DNA of 13,679 bases from an uncultured Campylobacter sp. (GTDB lineage: Bacteria; Campylobacterota; Campylobacteria; Campylobacterales; Campylobacteraceae), in assembly GCF_938045625.1 (NCBI RefSeq), contig NZ_CALIAV010000040.1, forward strand, positions 1 through 13,679, read 5' to 3'. Below, piece after piece: positions 1 through 6,551 of this stretch. The translations under genes were made by a program, and so were the position numbers. Numbering within the stretch: position 1 is the stretch's first letter; the number at the start of each line of letters is the position of its first letter. Under the pieces are notes generated by a model. That model ran no database searches, was not told the origin of the DNA, and saw only the letters and a list, made by a program, of their open reading frames with translations.

Positions 1-41
1 TTGAAGTCAAATTTGTAAATTTCGGCTTCAAATTTTACACA

Positions 42-464
42 CCGAGACCCGCACCCTGAAAATACAAATTTAAATTTGCGACGCTTTGCATCAGCAAAGC
101 AATGTCACCACATCTAACGTGCAGTGGGGTTGGAGAGGGTATGGGAGAGGGTCTGCCTTCGGCAGTTGCGAGTCCGTAGCACGACGCAAAGGAAGGCGAC
201 GCTCTACTTCACTTCGCTCGTAGCTGCAAGCAGACCGTAAGTAGAACCCCTTCCTATCCCAAAGTAAAGAGAAAGGTGAACACCAAAGGGAGCTATTTTG
301 CTAGTTTCGCTCGCAACTGCTTCCCTAAATGCTGCGAACGCAAAGCGTGAAGCAGAGCAGAATATAATTCAAGCCCCTTTCTCCTTAGCAAGAAAGATTA
401 AATTTAATGCATAACGCCAAATTTAACCAAATCAAATTTAGCATCTTAAAGGTGTGGGTCTCGG
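42..464. repeat. Inverted-box intergenic element, copy 1
   Basis: The left end at 42-55 reads CCGAGACCCGCACC. The right end at 451-464, on the opposite strand, reads CCGAGACCCACACC. Inside each box comes a short A-rich stretch (GAAAATAC on the left; TTTAAGATGC on the right, read inward) followed by an AAATTT-type word. The same box occurs twice more, again facing inward, at 2598-2895. Four copies of a roughly 24-bp box in two inverted pairs are unlikely by chance. The interior here is G-rich, with several short self-complementary segments and no ORF. It could be a decayed MITE- or REP-like element or a conserved structured intergenic sequence; no target-site duplication was identified. Confidence 0.5.
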
Positions 465-593
465 TACGTAAAATTTACGTTTATCAAATTTAACTCGGCT
501 AACATCAAATTTACCGCCGTCTACAAACTAAGCCGCGCGAAATTTATAAATCTTATCTTAACGAAAATCAAGAAATACTCAAATACTTTTCTA

Positions 594-632
594 TATAATT
601 GTGATAGGAAAAATCAAAATTATCATAAAGGA
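594..632 (+). promoter_or_regulatory. Promoter, palindromic operator candidate and RBS of the receptor gene
   Basis: A perfect TATAAT -10 box lies at 594-599 after a T-rich stretch, the usual Campylobacter promoter form. Overlapping it is an inverted repeat: ATAATTGTGAT at 595-605 and ATCAAAATTAT at 613-623, with 10 of 11 positions complementary and a 7-nt spacer. This position would suit a repressor. It does not match a clean FNR (TTGAT-N4-ATCAA) or CRP spacing, and it is only loosely Fur-like. AAAGGA at 627-632 is the ribosome binding site for the ATG at 639. Confidence 0.6.
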
Positions 633-638
633 TTTTAA

Positions 639-2507
639 ATGAGACTAGCTATCAGTCTAGCTGCGGCTGCGACGGCGCTGCTCGCAAACGGCGCAAATCC
701 CGACGTCATAAAGCCGGTAAAGGATTTTACGCCTCCGCCGCCTTATACGCCAAACATCGCCCAAAGCGCGTTTCCTGAAAATCAATTCGACCGCGCGCCA
801 AGGGATGATTATTTTTTCGTGACGGATTTGCTTGATAATTCTATGGATAAATTTCACGTTGCAGGTGGATTTTACGGCAGGACGTTTTACGGTTCGGGAC
901 TTTTTAAATACCGCGGCGCAAATTTCTACACGATTTTAAACGCGAACTTTTCTAAAGCCAACCGCTACAAAGACGGCGGCGGCAGAGAGTGGAACTACGG
1001 CTACGCCAGGCAGGGGCAAAGCGCGGTCGTGGGTTTCGTGCCTAGCGAGCTAAGCGAGTTTAGATTTACGCTCGTACACGACAACATCGACGACGACAAG
1101 CAGCCTCACCATCTCATGGACGCCGTTAAAACCGAGCGATACGTCGGTAAATTTAACGCTCGCATCGGCGCGGAGGATCTATCAAATACGCTAAATTTCG
1201 AGTTAATGCTACGCGACGTGAGCAGAAACGCCGACAACTATCATCTAAGGAGTGCGGTGCAGACGGTCAAGGTCGAACTGGATAGAAAAATCGTGGACGC
1301 CGAGCTAAAATATGACGCGGACTTGGGCGACTTTCACAATCTCGCAGGTATCAGCTATCAGCACGATAATCATGAGGGCAAAAGGTATCAGAGGCAGCCC
1401 AGCGGCTGGGTTTTTAACGGCTATAGGTTCGCGGACGTGACAAATAAGCGAACGAGGATTTTTGATACGCTAAGCTATAAATTTAGCGACGCTCACAAGC
1501 TTAGCCTTGCGCTAAACTACGACTGGATGAGGTCAAATTTGCGTGGATTAAACGATGCTTACGCTCCACCGTCAGCCGCCCCAATTTTTGCTTCTTTGGG
1601 TACCGTAAAAGGGCTTATCCGCAGCGTTTACGGCTATGATTTTGACGGTAGCGTCAAGCAAGACGGCCTAAGCGCCAGCCTAAAATACGATTTCACGCCA
1701 AACGAGCTAGATAGCTACTACGCGGCGCTTGAGAGCTTGCAGCGCATACCCGGCAACATGGAGCGATTTAACACGCTTTACGGTCGGATGGATAACGGCT
1801 GGGTGAGCAACCCGCTGCTAAAGCCCGAGCGTCACAACCGCGTAAATTTGGGCTTTACTTATAAGAGCGAATTTTATAAAGATTATTTAAGCTCGCGTCA
1901 GGGCGAGGATAGCTTTAGCCTGGGCGGGTACTTTATCGCAGACGACGCGCAGGATCTGGTTATCTACGATCGCCGCCACTCTGCCGCAGCCGCGCCGATA
2001 AATAAAAACGCCGTTATCACGCGCAACGTCGATGCTAGAATTTACAGCGTAAATTTGCGCGGCGAGTATAATTTTGCGCGAAATTTCGGGTTAAAAACAT
2101 CGCTATTTTACAACTATGGACAAAACAAAACCGACAGTAGACCGCTCTATCAAATTCGCCCGTTTGAGGCAAATTTGGCTTTTGATTACAAAGACTACGC
2201 GAGCTTTGGCAGCTACAATATCGGCACCGCAGTACGCTACGTAGCAAAGCAAAATAGAGGCGACTTCGATAAATCCACCGGCTTTGGCATCGACAAGCGC
2301 GAAGCCGCAAAGAGCTTTACGACGATGGACGTTTACGGCGGATTTGAGTTTAAAAACAGCTGGGGCGTGAGGCTTGGCGTGACAAATATCTTTGATAAAG
2401 ATTACGCCGAGTTTATCAGTGGCGAGCACGTAGGAGCGCTAGATCCTGATACGGTGGTGCATGCGCCGGGGAGGGCGGTGTTTGTTAGCTTCCACTCTAG
2501 TTTTTAA
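639..2507 (+). CDS. TonB-dependent receptor barrel, OprC/NosA copper-receptor-like, apparently plug-less
   Basis: Likely an outer-membrane beta-barrel of the TonB-dependent copper receptor family (OprC/NosA). The start ATG follows AAAGGA by 6 nt. Residues 1-19 form a signal peptide (h-region LAISLAAAATALLA, likely cut after NGA). A short proline-rich linker follows (PPPP near residue 32), then amphipathic strands with dense aromatic residues up to a terminal Phe, as expected for BAM recognition. Landmarks from memory of OprC-type barrels are RYKDGGG near 110, NPLLKPERHNRVNLGF near 390, and VTNIFDKDYAEF near 580. The usual roughly 130-residue plug with its SRLNILLDG- and KGPQTV-like motifs and a TonB box is not visible, and 622 residues is about 100 short of OprC. 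It stands alone, 491 bp ahead of an ABC/NnrS operon. Family fairly sure; copper as ligand is only inferred. Confidence 0.8.
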   Translation: MRLAISLAAAATALLANGANPDVIKPVKDFTPPPPYTPNIAQSAFPENQFDRAPRDDYFFVTDLLDNSMDKFHVAGGFYGRTFYGSGLFKYRGANFYTILNANFSKANRYKDGGGREWNYGYARQGQSAVVGFVPSELSEFRFTLVHDNIDDDKQPHHLMDAVKTERYVGKFNARIGAEDLSNTLNFELMLRDVSRNADNYHLRSAVQTVKVELDRKIVDAELKYDADLGDFHNLAGISYQHDNHEGKRYQRQPSGWVFNGYRFADVTNKRTRIFDTLSYKFSDAHKLSLALNYDWMRSNLRGLNDAYAPPSAAPIFASLGTVKGLIRSVYGYDFDGSVKQDGLSASLKYDFTPNELDSYYAALESLQRIPGNMERFNTLYGRMDNGWVSNPLLKPERHNRVNLGFTYKSEFYKDYLSSRQGEDSFSLGGYFIADDAQDLVIYDRRHSAAAAPINKNAVITRNVDARIYSVNLRGEYNFARNFGLKTSLFYNYGQNKTDSRPLYQIRPFEANLAFDYKDYASFGSYNIGTAVRYVAKQNRGDFDKSTGFGIDKREAAKSFTTMDVYGGFEFKNSWGVRLGVTNIFDKDYAEFISGEHVGALDPDTVVHAPGRAVFVSFHSSF

Positions 2508-2597
2508 AACTTAAGCGGGTGGCTCGTCTTTTTGCTCTATACTTCGCCTTATCGTTTTACGTTCAAATTTTGAAGTCAAATTTACAAATTTGGGTCG

Positions 2598-2895
2598 CCG
2601 AGACCCGTACCTTTAAAATGCAAATTTAAAATTTGCACTGCGGTAGCGTTAAATCTAACTCGCACGCAGCGCGGCATCTTCTCGCGTTGCATGGCTAGTA
2701 TGCTGCAAAAAGTTGGATTTTAAAAATTTGAGTATTTAAATTTAACGCTCAAATTGAACAATCCAAATCAACAAAAAACCAAGATTTAAATCAAGATTTT
2801 TGATTTAAATCTTAGGTATAATTATCAAAAATAAGTTGAGGTAAGCTCAAATTTGCCTCGAGTAAATTTAGCATTTTCGCGGTGCGGGTTGGGCG
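2598..2895. repeat. Inverted-box intergenic element, copy 2
   Basis: The left box at 2598-2621 begins CCGAGACCCGTACC and continues TTTAAAATGC, nearly identical to the right box of the first element read inward (CCGAGACCCACACC, then TTTAAGATGC). The right box at 2871-2895 is on the other strand and reads CGCCCAACCCGCACC, then GCGAAAATGC. Both elements are preceded on the left by TTGAAGTCAAATTT and have AAATTTAGCAT entering the right box. Interiors are only weakly alike (ATCTAAC at 113-119 and 2652-2658). This copy contains the promoter of the next operon, so the element may serve as a regulatory leader there. Confidence 0.5.
2781..2822 (+). promoter_or_regulatory. Promoter of the ABC/NnrS operon with perfect 14-bp inverted repeat
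   Basis: TATAAT at 2817-2822 is a consensus -10 box. Three bases upstream ends a perfect inverted repeat: AAGATTTAAATCAA at 2781-2794 and TTGATTTAAATCTT at 2800-2813, with loop GATTT. It covers the -35 region, where an activator or repressor dimer would sit. It lacks a GC-rich stem, so an operator is more likely than a terminator. The RBS of the first gene is AAGGAGA near 2988-2994. Confidence 0.6.
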
Positions 2896-2998
2896 AGTCA
2901 AATTTAGCGGTTAAATTTTACGATCAAATTTGACGCCTAAAACCGAGCCGCGAAGCGAAACGAAATAAAATTTAAAATCTTAATACAAGGAGAAAGCT

Positions 2999-3961
2999 AT
3001 GAACAGACGAGGATTTTTAGGACTTGGCGCGGCACTGGGCGCGACGGCTTTTGCGCCGAATTTGCTTGCTAAAGAGAGATTTGACGTGTGGGGGATGCCC
3101 GCGATCCCTAGCACCATGCTGGCCGTGGCGAGCATACAAGGCGAACTAAGCAAAACTCACGACATAAAGCTAAGGATCTGGAACAGCCCCGATCAGCTGC
3201 GCGCGGGTGTGGCTAGCGGCGAGATGAAACTAACCGCGGCCCCTAGCAACGTGGGCGTAAATTTAGCCAATCAGGGCATGAATTTCGGCCTGCTAAACAT
3301 CATGACCAACGGCCTTCAAAACATCCTCGTTAAAGACCCTAGCATCAAAAGCATCGAGGATCTAATCGGCAAAAAGCTAATCATGCCGTTTAAAAACGAT
3401 ATGCCCGACCTCGTGCTACACGCCATCTGCAAAAAACGAGGCATAGATATCTCTAAAATCGAGATCAACTACGTTCAAACTCCGCCCGAAGCCATAGGGC
3501 TATTTTTGCAAAAGGATTTCGACGCGGCCCTATCGATCGAGCCGATGAGCTCGGCTGCGATACTACGCGGCAAGAAAATGGGCGTGGACGTGCGCGTGGG
3601 CTTTGAGCTGCCTGAGGTTTGGGGCGAGAGCTTCGGTATCAAGCCGTATATCCCGCAGGCCGGACTCATCGTCGATCTAGACTACTATAACGCAAACAGA
3701 GATGTTTTTGAGATATTTCACAAAGACATGCAAAACGCTCTAAAATGGATACTAGAAAACAAACAAAGCGCGGCGCAAATCGGCGCGCAGTATCTGCCGG
3801 CTCCAGAGCCTGCACTTGCAAATGCGTTTGAGCGTTCAAATTTGACCGTGACTAAGGCTAAGGATTTGACGGACGAGCTTATGAGCTTTTTTGAGGTGCT
3901 TTTTGAGCTAAATCCTAAGCTTCTTGGCGGCAAAATGCCTGATAAGAGCCTATTTTTATGA
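2999..3961 (+). CDS. ABC transporter substrate-binding protein, NMT1/THI5 (SsuA/TauA-like), Tat-exported
   Basis: Periplasmic ligand-binding subunit of an importer of the nitrate/sulfonate/taurine class. The N-terminus has a twin-arginine signal (NRRGFLGLGAALGATAFA, arginines 3 and 4) with likely cleavage after LLA at residue 24. The mature part follows the type II periplasmic fold order: GMPAIPSTMLAVASIQG near 32-48, a middle segment SIEDLIGKKLIMPF near 118-131 typical of the NMT1 domain, and LQKDFDAALSIEPMSSAA near 170-187. Length (320 aa) is normal. The start is fixed by AAGGAGA 5 nt upstream. Its stop overlaps the permease start (ATGA, 4 bp), indicating translational coupling. Ligand unknown: the family binds sulfonates, nitrate, thiamine precursors and other small molecules, and the OprC-like and NnrS neighbours hint at metal or nitrogen-oxide metabolism. 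Confidence 0.85.
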   Translation: MNRRGFLGLGAALGATAFAPNLLAKERFDVWGMPAIPSTMLAVASIQGELSKTHDIKLRIWNSPDQLRAGVASGEMKLTAAPSNVGVNLANQGMNFGLLNIMTNGLQNILVKDPSIKSIEDLIGKKLIMPFKNDMPDLVLHAICKKRGIDISKIEINYVQTPPEAIGLFLQKDFDAALSIEPMSSAAILRGKKMGVDVRVGFELPEVWGESFGIKPYIPQAGLIVDLDYYNANRDVFEIFHKDMQNALKWILENKQSAAQIGAQYLPAPEPALANAFERSNLTVTKAKDLTDELMSFFEVLFELNPKLLGGKMPDKSLFL

Positions 3962-4755
3962 TACTCGTCGATAACGTCAAAAAAGACCGCGGCGCGCTTT
4001 TAAAGGTCGCGGACTACCTTTGGGGCGGCTTTAGCGGTCTTGCCACGATAGCGCTTATCATCGCGCTTTGGCAGATCGGCAGCGAGCTGGGAGGGGAGTT
4101 TTTACTCCCGGCTCCGCAGGCCGTTTTCGTGCGGGCGTACGAGCTTTTGGCCGACTATAAAAACAGCGAGATAAACATCACTCTCGTGCGCTCTCTAGTT
4201 GGAGTCGGTACGGCCTGTGCCATCGGTATCACGCTGGGGCTGGTTGCCGGCGCGTACAGAAGCTTTGCCGCGTTTTTAAAGCCCGTGATAACGACGCTGC
4301 TTTCTATGCCGCCTATTATTTGGATCGTTTTAGCTATATTTTGGTTTGGGTTTGGAAACGCGAGCACCATCTTTACGATCATTATCACGGTTTTGCCGCT
4401 AACCTTTGCTAGCTCGATGGTAGGCATGATGAGCGTTAGCGAGGAATTAAAGGAGATGTTTGACGCCTATAAACTAGGCGTCTGCAAAAAAATTCGCCAT
4501 CTTTACGTTCCGCACCTAACTAGCCACATCATCAGCTCTCTAAGCGTCGCCGTGGGCATGGGCGTAAAGATCGTCATCATGGGCGAGTTGCTGGGCGCGA
4601 ACGACGGTATGGGCGCAAAGATCGCAAACGCGCGCGTGATGCTAGATACCACCGAAGTGATGGCCTACGTCGTGCTTACTATCGCTATCATTATGCTTTT
4701 TGAGTATCTGGTTATCGAGCCGCTAAAGATCACGCTAATGCCGTGGAAAAGGTAG
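3958..4755 (+). CDS. ABC transporter permease, SsuC/TauC (BPD_transp_1) family
   Basis: Inner-membrane channel subunit of the importer, 265 aa, as usual for the family. About six hydrophobic helices are visible: near residues 25-43, 78-97, 105-128, 130-155, 195-215 and 235-252. A helix pair rich in PPIIWIVLAIFWFGFG near 118-133 is typical of SsuC/TauC permeases. The cytoplasmic coupling (EAA) loop is YKLGVCKKIRHLYVPHL near 170-187, where the family usually has EAA---G--------LP; this copy has Tyr-Lys in place of Ala-Ala. The next helix starts MGVKIVIMGELLG. The start ATG is embedded in the stop of the binding-protein gene, and the ATPase gene follows after 6 nt. Confidence 0.88.
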   Translation: MILVDNVKKDRGALLKVADYLWGGFSGLATIALIIALWQIGSELGGEFLLPAPQAVFVRAYELLADYKNSEINITLVRSLVGVGTACAIGITLGLVAGAYRSFAAFLKPVITTLLSMPPIIWIVLAIFWFGFGNASTIFTIIITVLPLTFASSMVGMMSVSEELKEMFDAYKLGVCKKIRHLYVPHLTSHIISSLSVAVGMGVKIVIMGELLGANDGMGAKIANARVMLDTTEVMAYVVLTIAIIMLFEYLVIEPLKITLMPWKR

Positions 4756-4761
4756 TTTGCT

Positions 4762-5451
4762 ATGCTGGAACTTCAAAATTTAGAATACGAAATTTTACGC
4801 GACAAGGTCGTGCGTGATTTTAGCTTAAAGGTCGGCGCGGGCGAAGTGGTGACGCTATTTGGCGCGAGCGGGTGCGGTAAAACTACGATCCTGCGTCTGA
4901 TATCGGGGCTTATCGATCCGCGCAAGGGAAAAATAATCAATAAATTTAACAAAACAACCTATCTCTTTCAGGAAAATCGCCTGCTCGAGTGGAAAAATGC
5001 GCTCGAAAACGTGCTGCTCGTGATGGATGAGCCTGACGAAAAGACCGTGCTACAGCTATTTGCTAGGCTTGGACTAACGGAAAAAGACGCGCTAAAATAC
5101 CCTGACGAGCTAAGCGGCGGCATGCGCCAAAGGGTTGCTTTCGTGCGGGCGATCGTGACAAAGCCTGATTTGCTGCTGATGGACGAGCCGTTTTCGGGGC
5201 TTGATTATGATATGAAGGAAATTTTGATAGACATCGTCACGCGCCGCGTCGAGGAGGGCATGAGCGTCGTGCTGGTGACTCACGACAGAATGGAGGCCGC
5301 GCGCATGTCTAGTAAAATTTGCTTTTTAGCGAGCAAAGGCGCGGTGATCGAGCGAGAGCTGGAGCTTGACCGCGCCTTTTCGCAGCGAGATTTTGCCTAC
5401 GCTAGCGGCGTGATAGATGAAAATTTTAAAGGAAAAATTTATTATGATTAA
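4762..5451 (+). CDS. ABC transporter ATP-binding protein, SsuB/TauB family
   Basis: Cytoplasmic ATPase driving the importer, 229 aa. Motifs are complete: Walker A GASGCGKT at 34-41, Q-loop Gln70 (LFQENRLLEWKNALENV, as in SsuB/TauB), signature LSGGMRQR at 117-124, Walker B LLLMDEP at 137-143, D-loop SGLD at 145-148, and switch His174 in VTHD. The start follows AAAAGG at the end of the permease gene. The gene overlaps the NnrS-family gene by 8 bp (ATGATTAA), so all four genes are probably translated from one message. The C-terminal 30 residues after the H-loop domain are short, without a regulatory domain. ATPase assignment is very sure; the substrate class rests on family likeness only. Confidence 0.92.
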   Translation: MLELQNLEYEILRDKVVRDFSLKVGAGEVVTLFGASGCGKTTILRLISGLIDPRKGKIINKFNKTTYLFQENRLLEWKNALENVLLVMDEPDEKTVLQLFARLGLTEKDALKYPDELSGGMRQRVAFVRAIVTKPDLLLMDEPFSGLDYDMKEILIDIVTRRVEEGMSVVLVTHDRMEAARMSSKICFLASKGAVIERELELDRAFSQRDFAYASGVIDENFKGKIYYD

Positions 5452-6550
5452 CGACTTTTTCACCCATCCGATGAGAATTTTTTTCCTTACGAGCGCGGTT
5501 TGCGCGGTGCTGGGCGGTGCGGTGTTTTTCACGCCCGTGGATTTTGTTAGCTGGCATAAATTTATCTTTTTGCACCTGGTTGCGGCCCTTGCGTATGCGG
5601 GATTTTTGCTAACGGGACTAACGGACTGGACGAATTTTAGCGGAGGGCTTAAAAAGCACGCCTACGCTATGTTTTCTTTTTTTGCGGCGAGTTTTGTTAG
5701 CGCGTTTTTTAGCCTATTTGCGGCGCACTTTTTTATGGCGCTTTTTTGGGCGTATCTGGCGGGACTTTGCGTTTATATGATCTGGCTTGATAGAAACGAC
5801 GATCAGCTGGGCGTTTTAGCATTTTTACTCGGCATTTTAGGATTTGAGATTTACTATCTGCTTAGCGGCGAGGAGAGATTTTTAAATTTACAAATCCACC
5901 TGCACGTAATCGCAATCTTGCTCGTATCTTTTCGCGTTAGCGTGGTGCTTGGCAAAGAGGCGCTAAACCGCGAGCCCGGTATGCAAGACGCGGCCTTTGT
6001 GCCAAATTTCGTTTATAAAAACATCGCGATCGTTAGCGTTTGCGCGTTTTTGTTAGTTAGCTTGTTTTTTGAAGGCAGCAAGGCGGTAAATTTCGCCGCT
6101 ATAGCCTGCGGTAGCGCGATTTTAGCTAAGCTAAAAGAGTGGCACTACAAGGAGCTTTTGCGCCATAGCTTCGTGATTTATTATTACTTGATGCAGCTTT
6201 TACTGGCGGCGGCTTATGTCGGTTATGGCGCGAGCGGGATTTTGGGCCTGGGGCTGGAGACAAACATGCTGCACGTCATCGCGCTAAACGGCATTATTTT
6301 TAGCATTATGCTTATCTTTAACATCGCTGGCCTGCGCCACAGCGGGCAGGAGCTTGAGTTTTTACGCCTGAGCAAGATCGCCTTTGCGCTTGTTATCGTT
6401 GCCGGCATTTGCAGGGGCTTTTTGGCTTACGTTTGGAGCGGGTTTTATATACATCTGCCAGCGACGCTTATCGCCGTAGCGTTTGCGCTTTGGCTTATCG
6501 ATTTTTATAAAATTTTCAGAGATAACGAGTTTAGCGACGATCCGGAGTAG
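5444..6550 (+). CDS. nnrS: NnrS family membrane protein (nitric-oxide-associated haem/copper protein)
   Basis: Polytopic inner-membrane protein of the NnrS family, described in other bacteria as haem- and copper-containing and protective in nitric oxide stress. Family features are HPMRIFFLTSA just after the N-terminus, AGFLLTGLTDWT near residues 51-62, and RHSGQELEFLRL near 298-309, resembling the usual HTG-RPL motif. Twelve hydrophobic segments can be counted. The ATG at 5444 was chosen over the in-frame ATG at 5417 because AAAGGA sits 10 nt before it and the protein then begins directly with MINDFFTHP. It overlaps the ATPase gene by 8 bp and ends one base from the convergent permease gene. 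Promoter is probably the one at 2817. Family call is strong; metal content in this copy is inference. Confidence 0.85.
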   Translation: MINDFFTHPMRIFFLTSAVCAVLGGAVFFTPVDFVSWHKFIFLHLVAALAYAGFLLTGLTDWTNFSGGLKKHAYAMFSFFAASFVSAFFSLFAAHFFMALFWAYLAGLCVYMIWLDRNDDQLGVLAFLLGILGFEIYYLLSGEERFLNLQIHLHVIAILLVSFRVSVVLGKEALNREPGMQDAAFVPNFVYKNIAIVSVCAFLLVSLFFEGSKAVNFAAIACGSAILAKLKEWHYKELLRHSFVIYYYLMQLLLAAAYVGYGASGILGLGLETNMLHVIALNGIIFSIMLIFNIAGLRHSGQELEFLRLSKIAFALVIVAGICRGFLAYVWSGFYIHLPATLIAVAFALWLIDFYKIFRDNEFSDDPE

Positions 6551-6551
6551 G

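Larger units (their letters stand above)
1..638. other. Intergenic region upstream of the TonB-dependent receptor gene
   Basis: No convincing protein-coding frame is present on either strand. The stretch contains about a dozen AAATTT words, mostly as TCAAATTT, an inverted-box element (42-464), a small perfect hairpin at 83-100 (GCTTTGC, loop ATCA, GCAAAGC), and a CTGCC-TTC-GGCAG hairpin at 153-165. GGTCTGC at 150-156 can also pair with GCAGACC at 230-236. The last 50 bases hold the promoter and a palindromic operator candidate for the downstream receptor gene. I see no tRNA or transposase remnant. Confidence 0.6.
2508..2998. other. Intergenic region between receptor gene and ABC/NnrS operon
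   Basis: No credible ORF. It holds about a dozen AAATTT words and starts with a segment (TTGAAGTCAAATTT at 2570-2583) that also occurs near the window start (positions 1-14), just ahead of the second inverted-box element. The promoter with a perfect inverted repeat lies at 2781-2822, giving a 5' leader of roughly 170 nt to the binding-protein gene. No clear intrinsic terminator follows the receptor gene; only a weak GC-rich hairpin before TCTTTTTGC near 2513-2535 was seen. Confidence 0.55.

Noticed and set aside
599..619. Canonical CRP/FNR site at the receptor promoter
   Set aside because: The half-sites TTGTGAT and ATCAAAA are 7 nt apart, which does not fit the FNR (N4) or CRP (N6) spacing; kept only as an unassigned palindrome.
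1..638. CRISPR-like array from the repeated AAATTT words
   Set aside because: The words are 6-10 bp, irregularly spaced and occur across all spacers and one gene, so they are a genome-wide sequence habit rather than repeat-spacer units.
2103..2429. 108-codon open frame on the - strand
   Set aside because: Antisense shadow of the receptor barrel, an effect of codon bias; no RBS or known motif.
5417..5443. Earlier NnrS start at 5417
   Set aside because: The nine extra residues are charged, lack an RBS and lie within the ATPase gene; the ATG at 5444 has a well-spaced AAAGGA.
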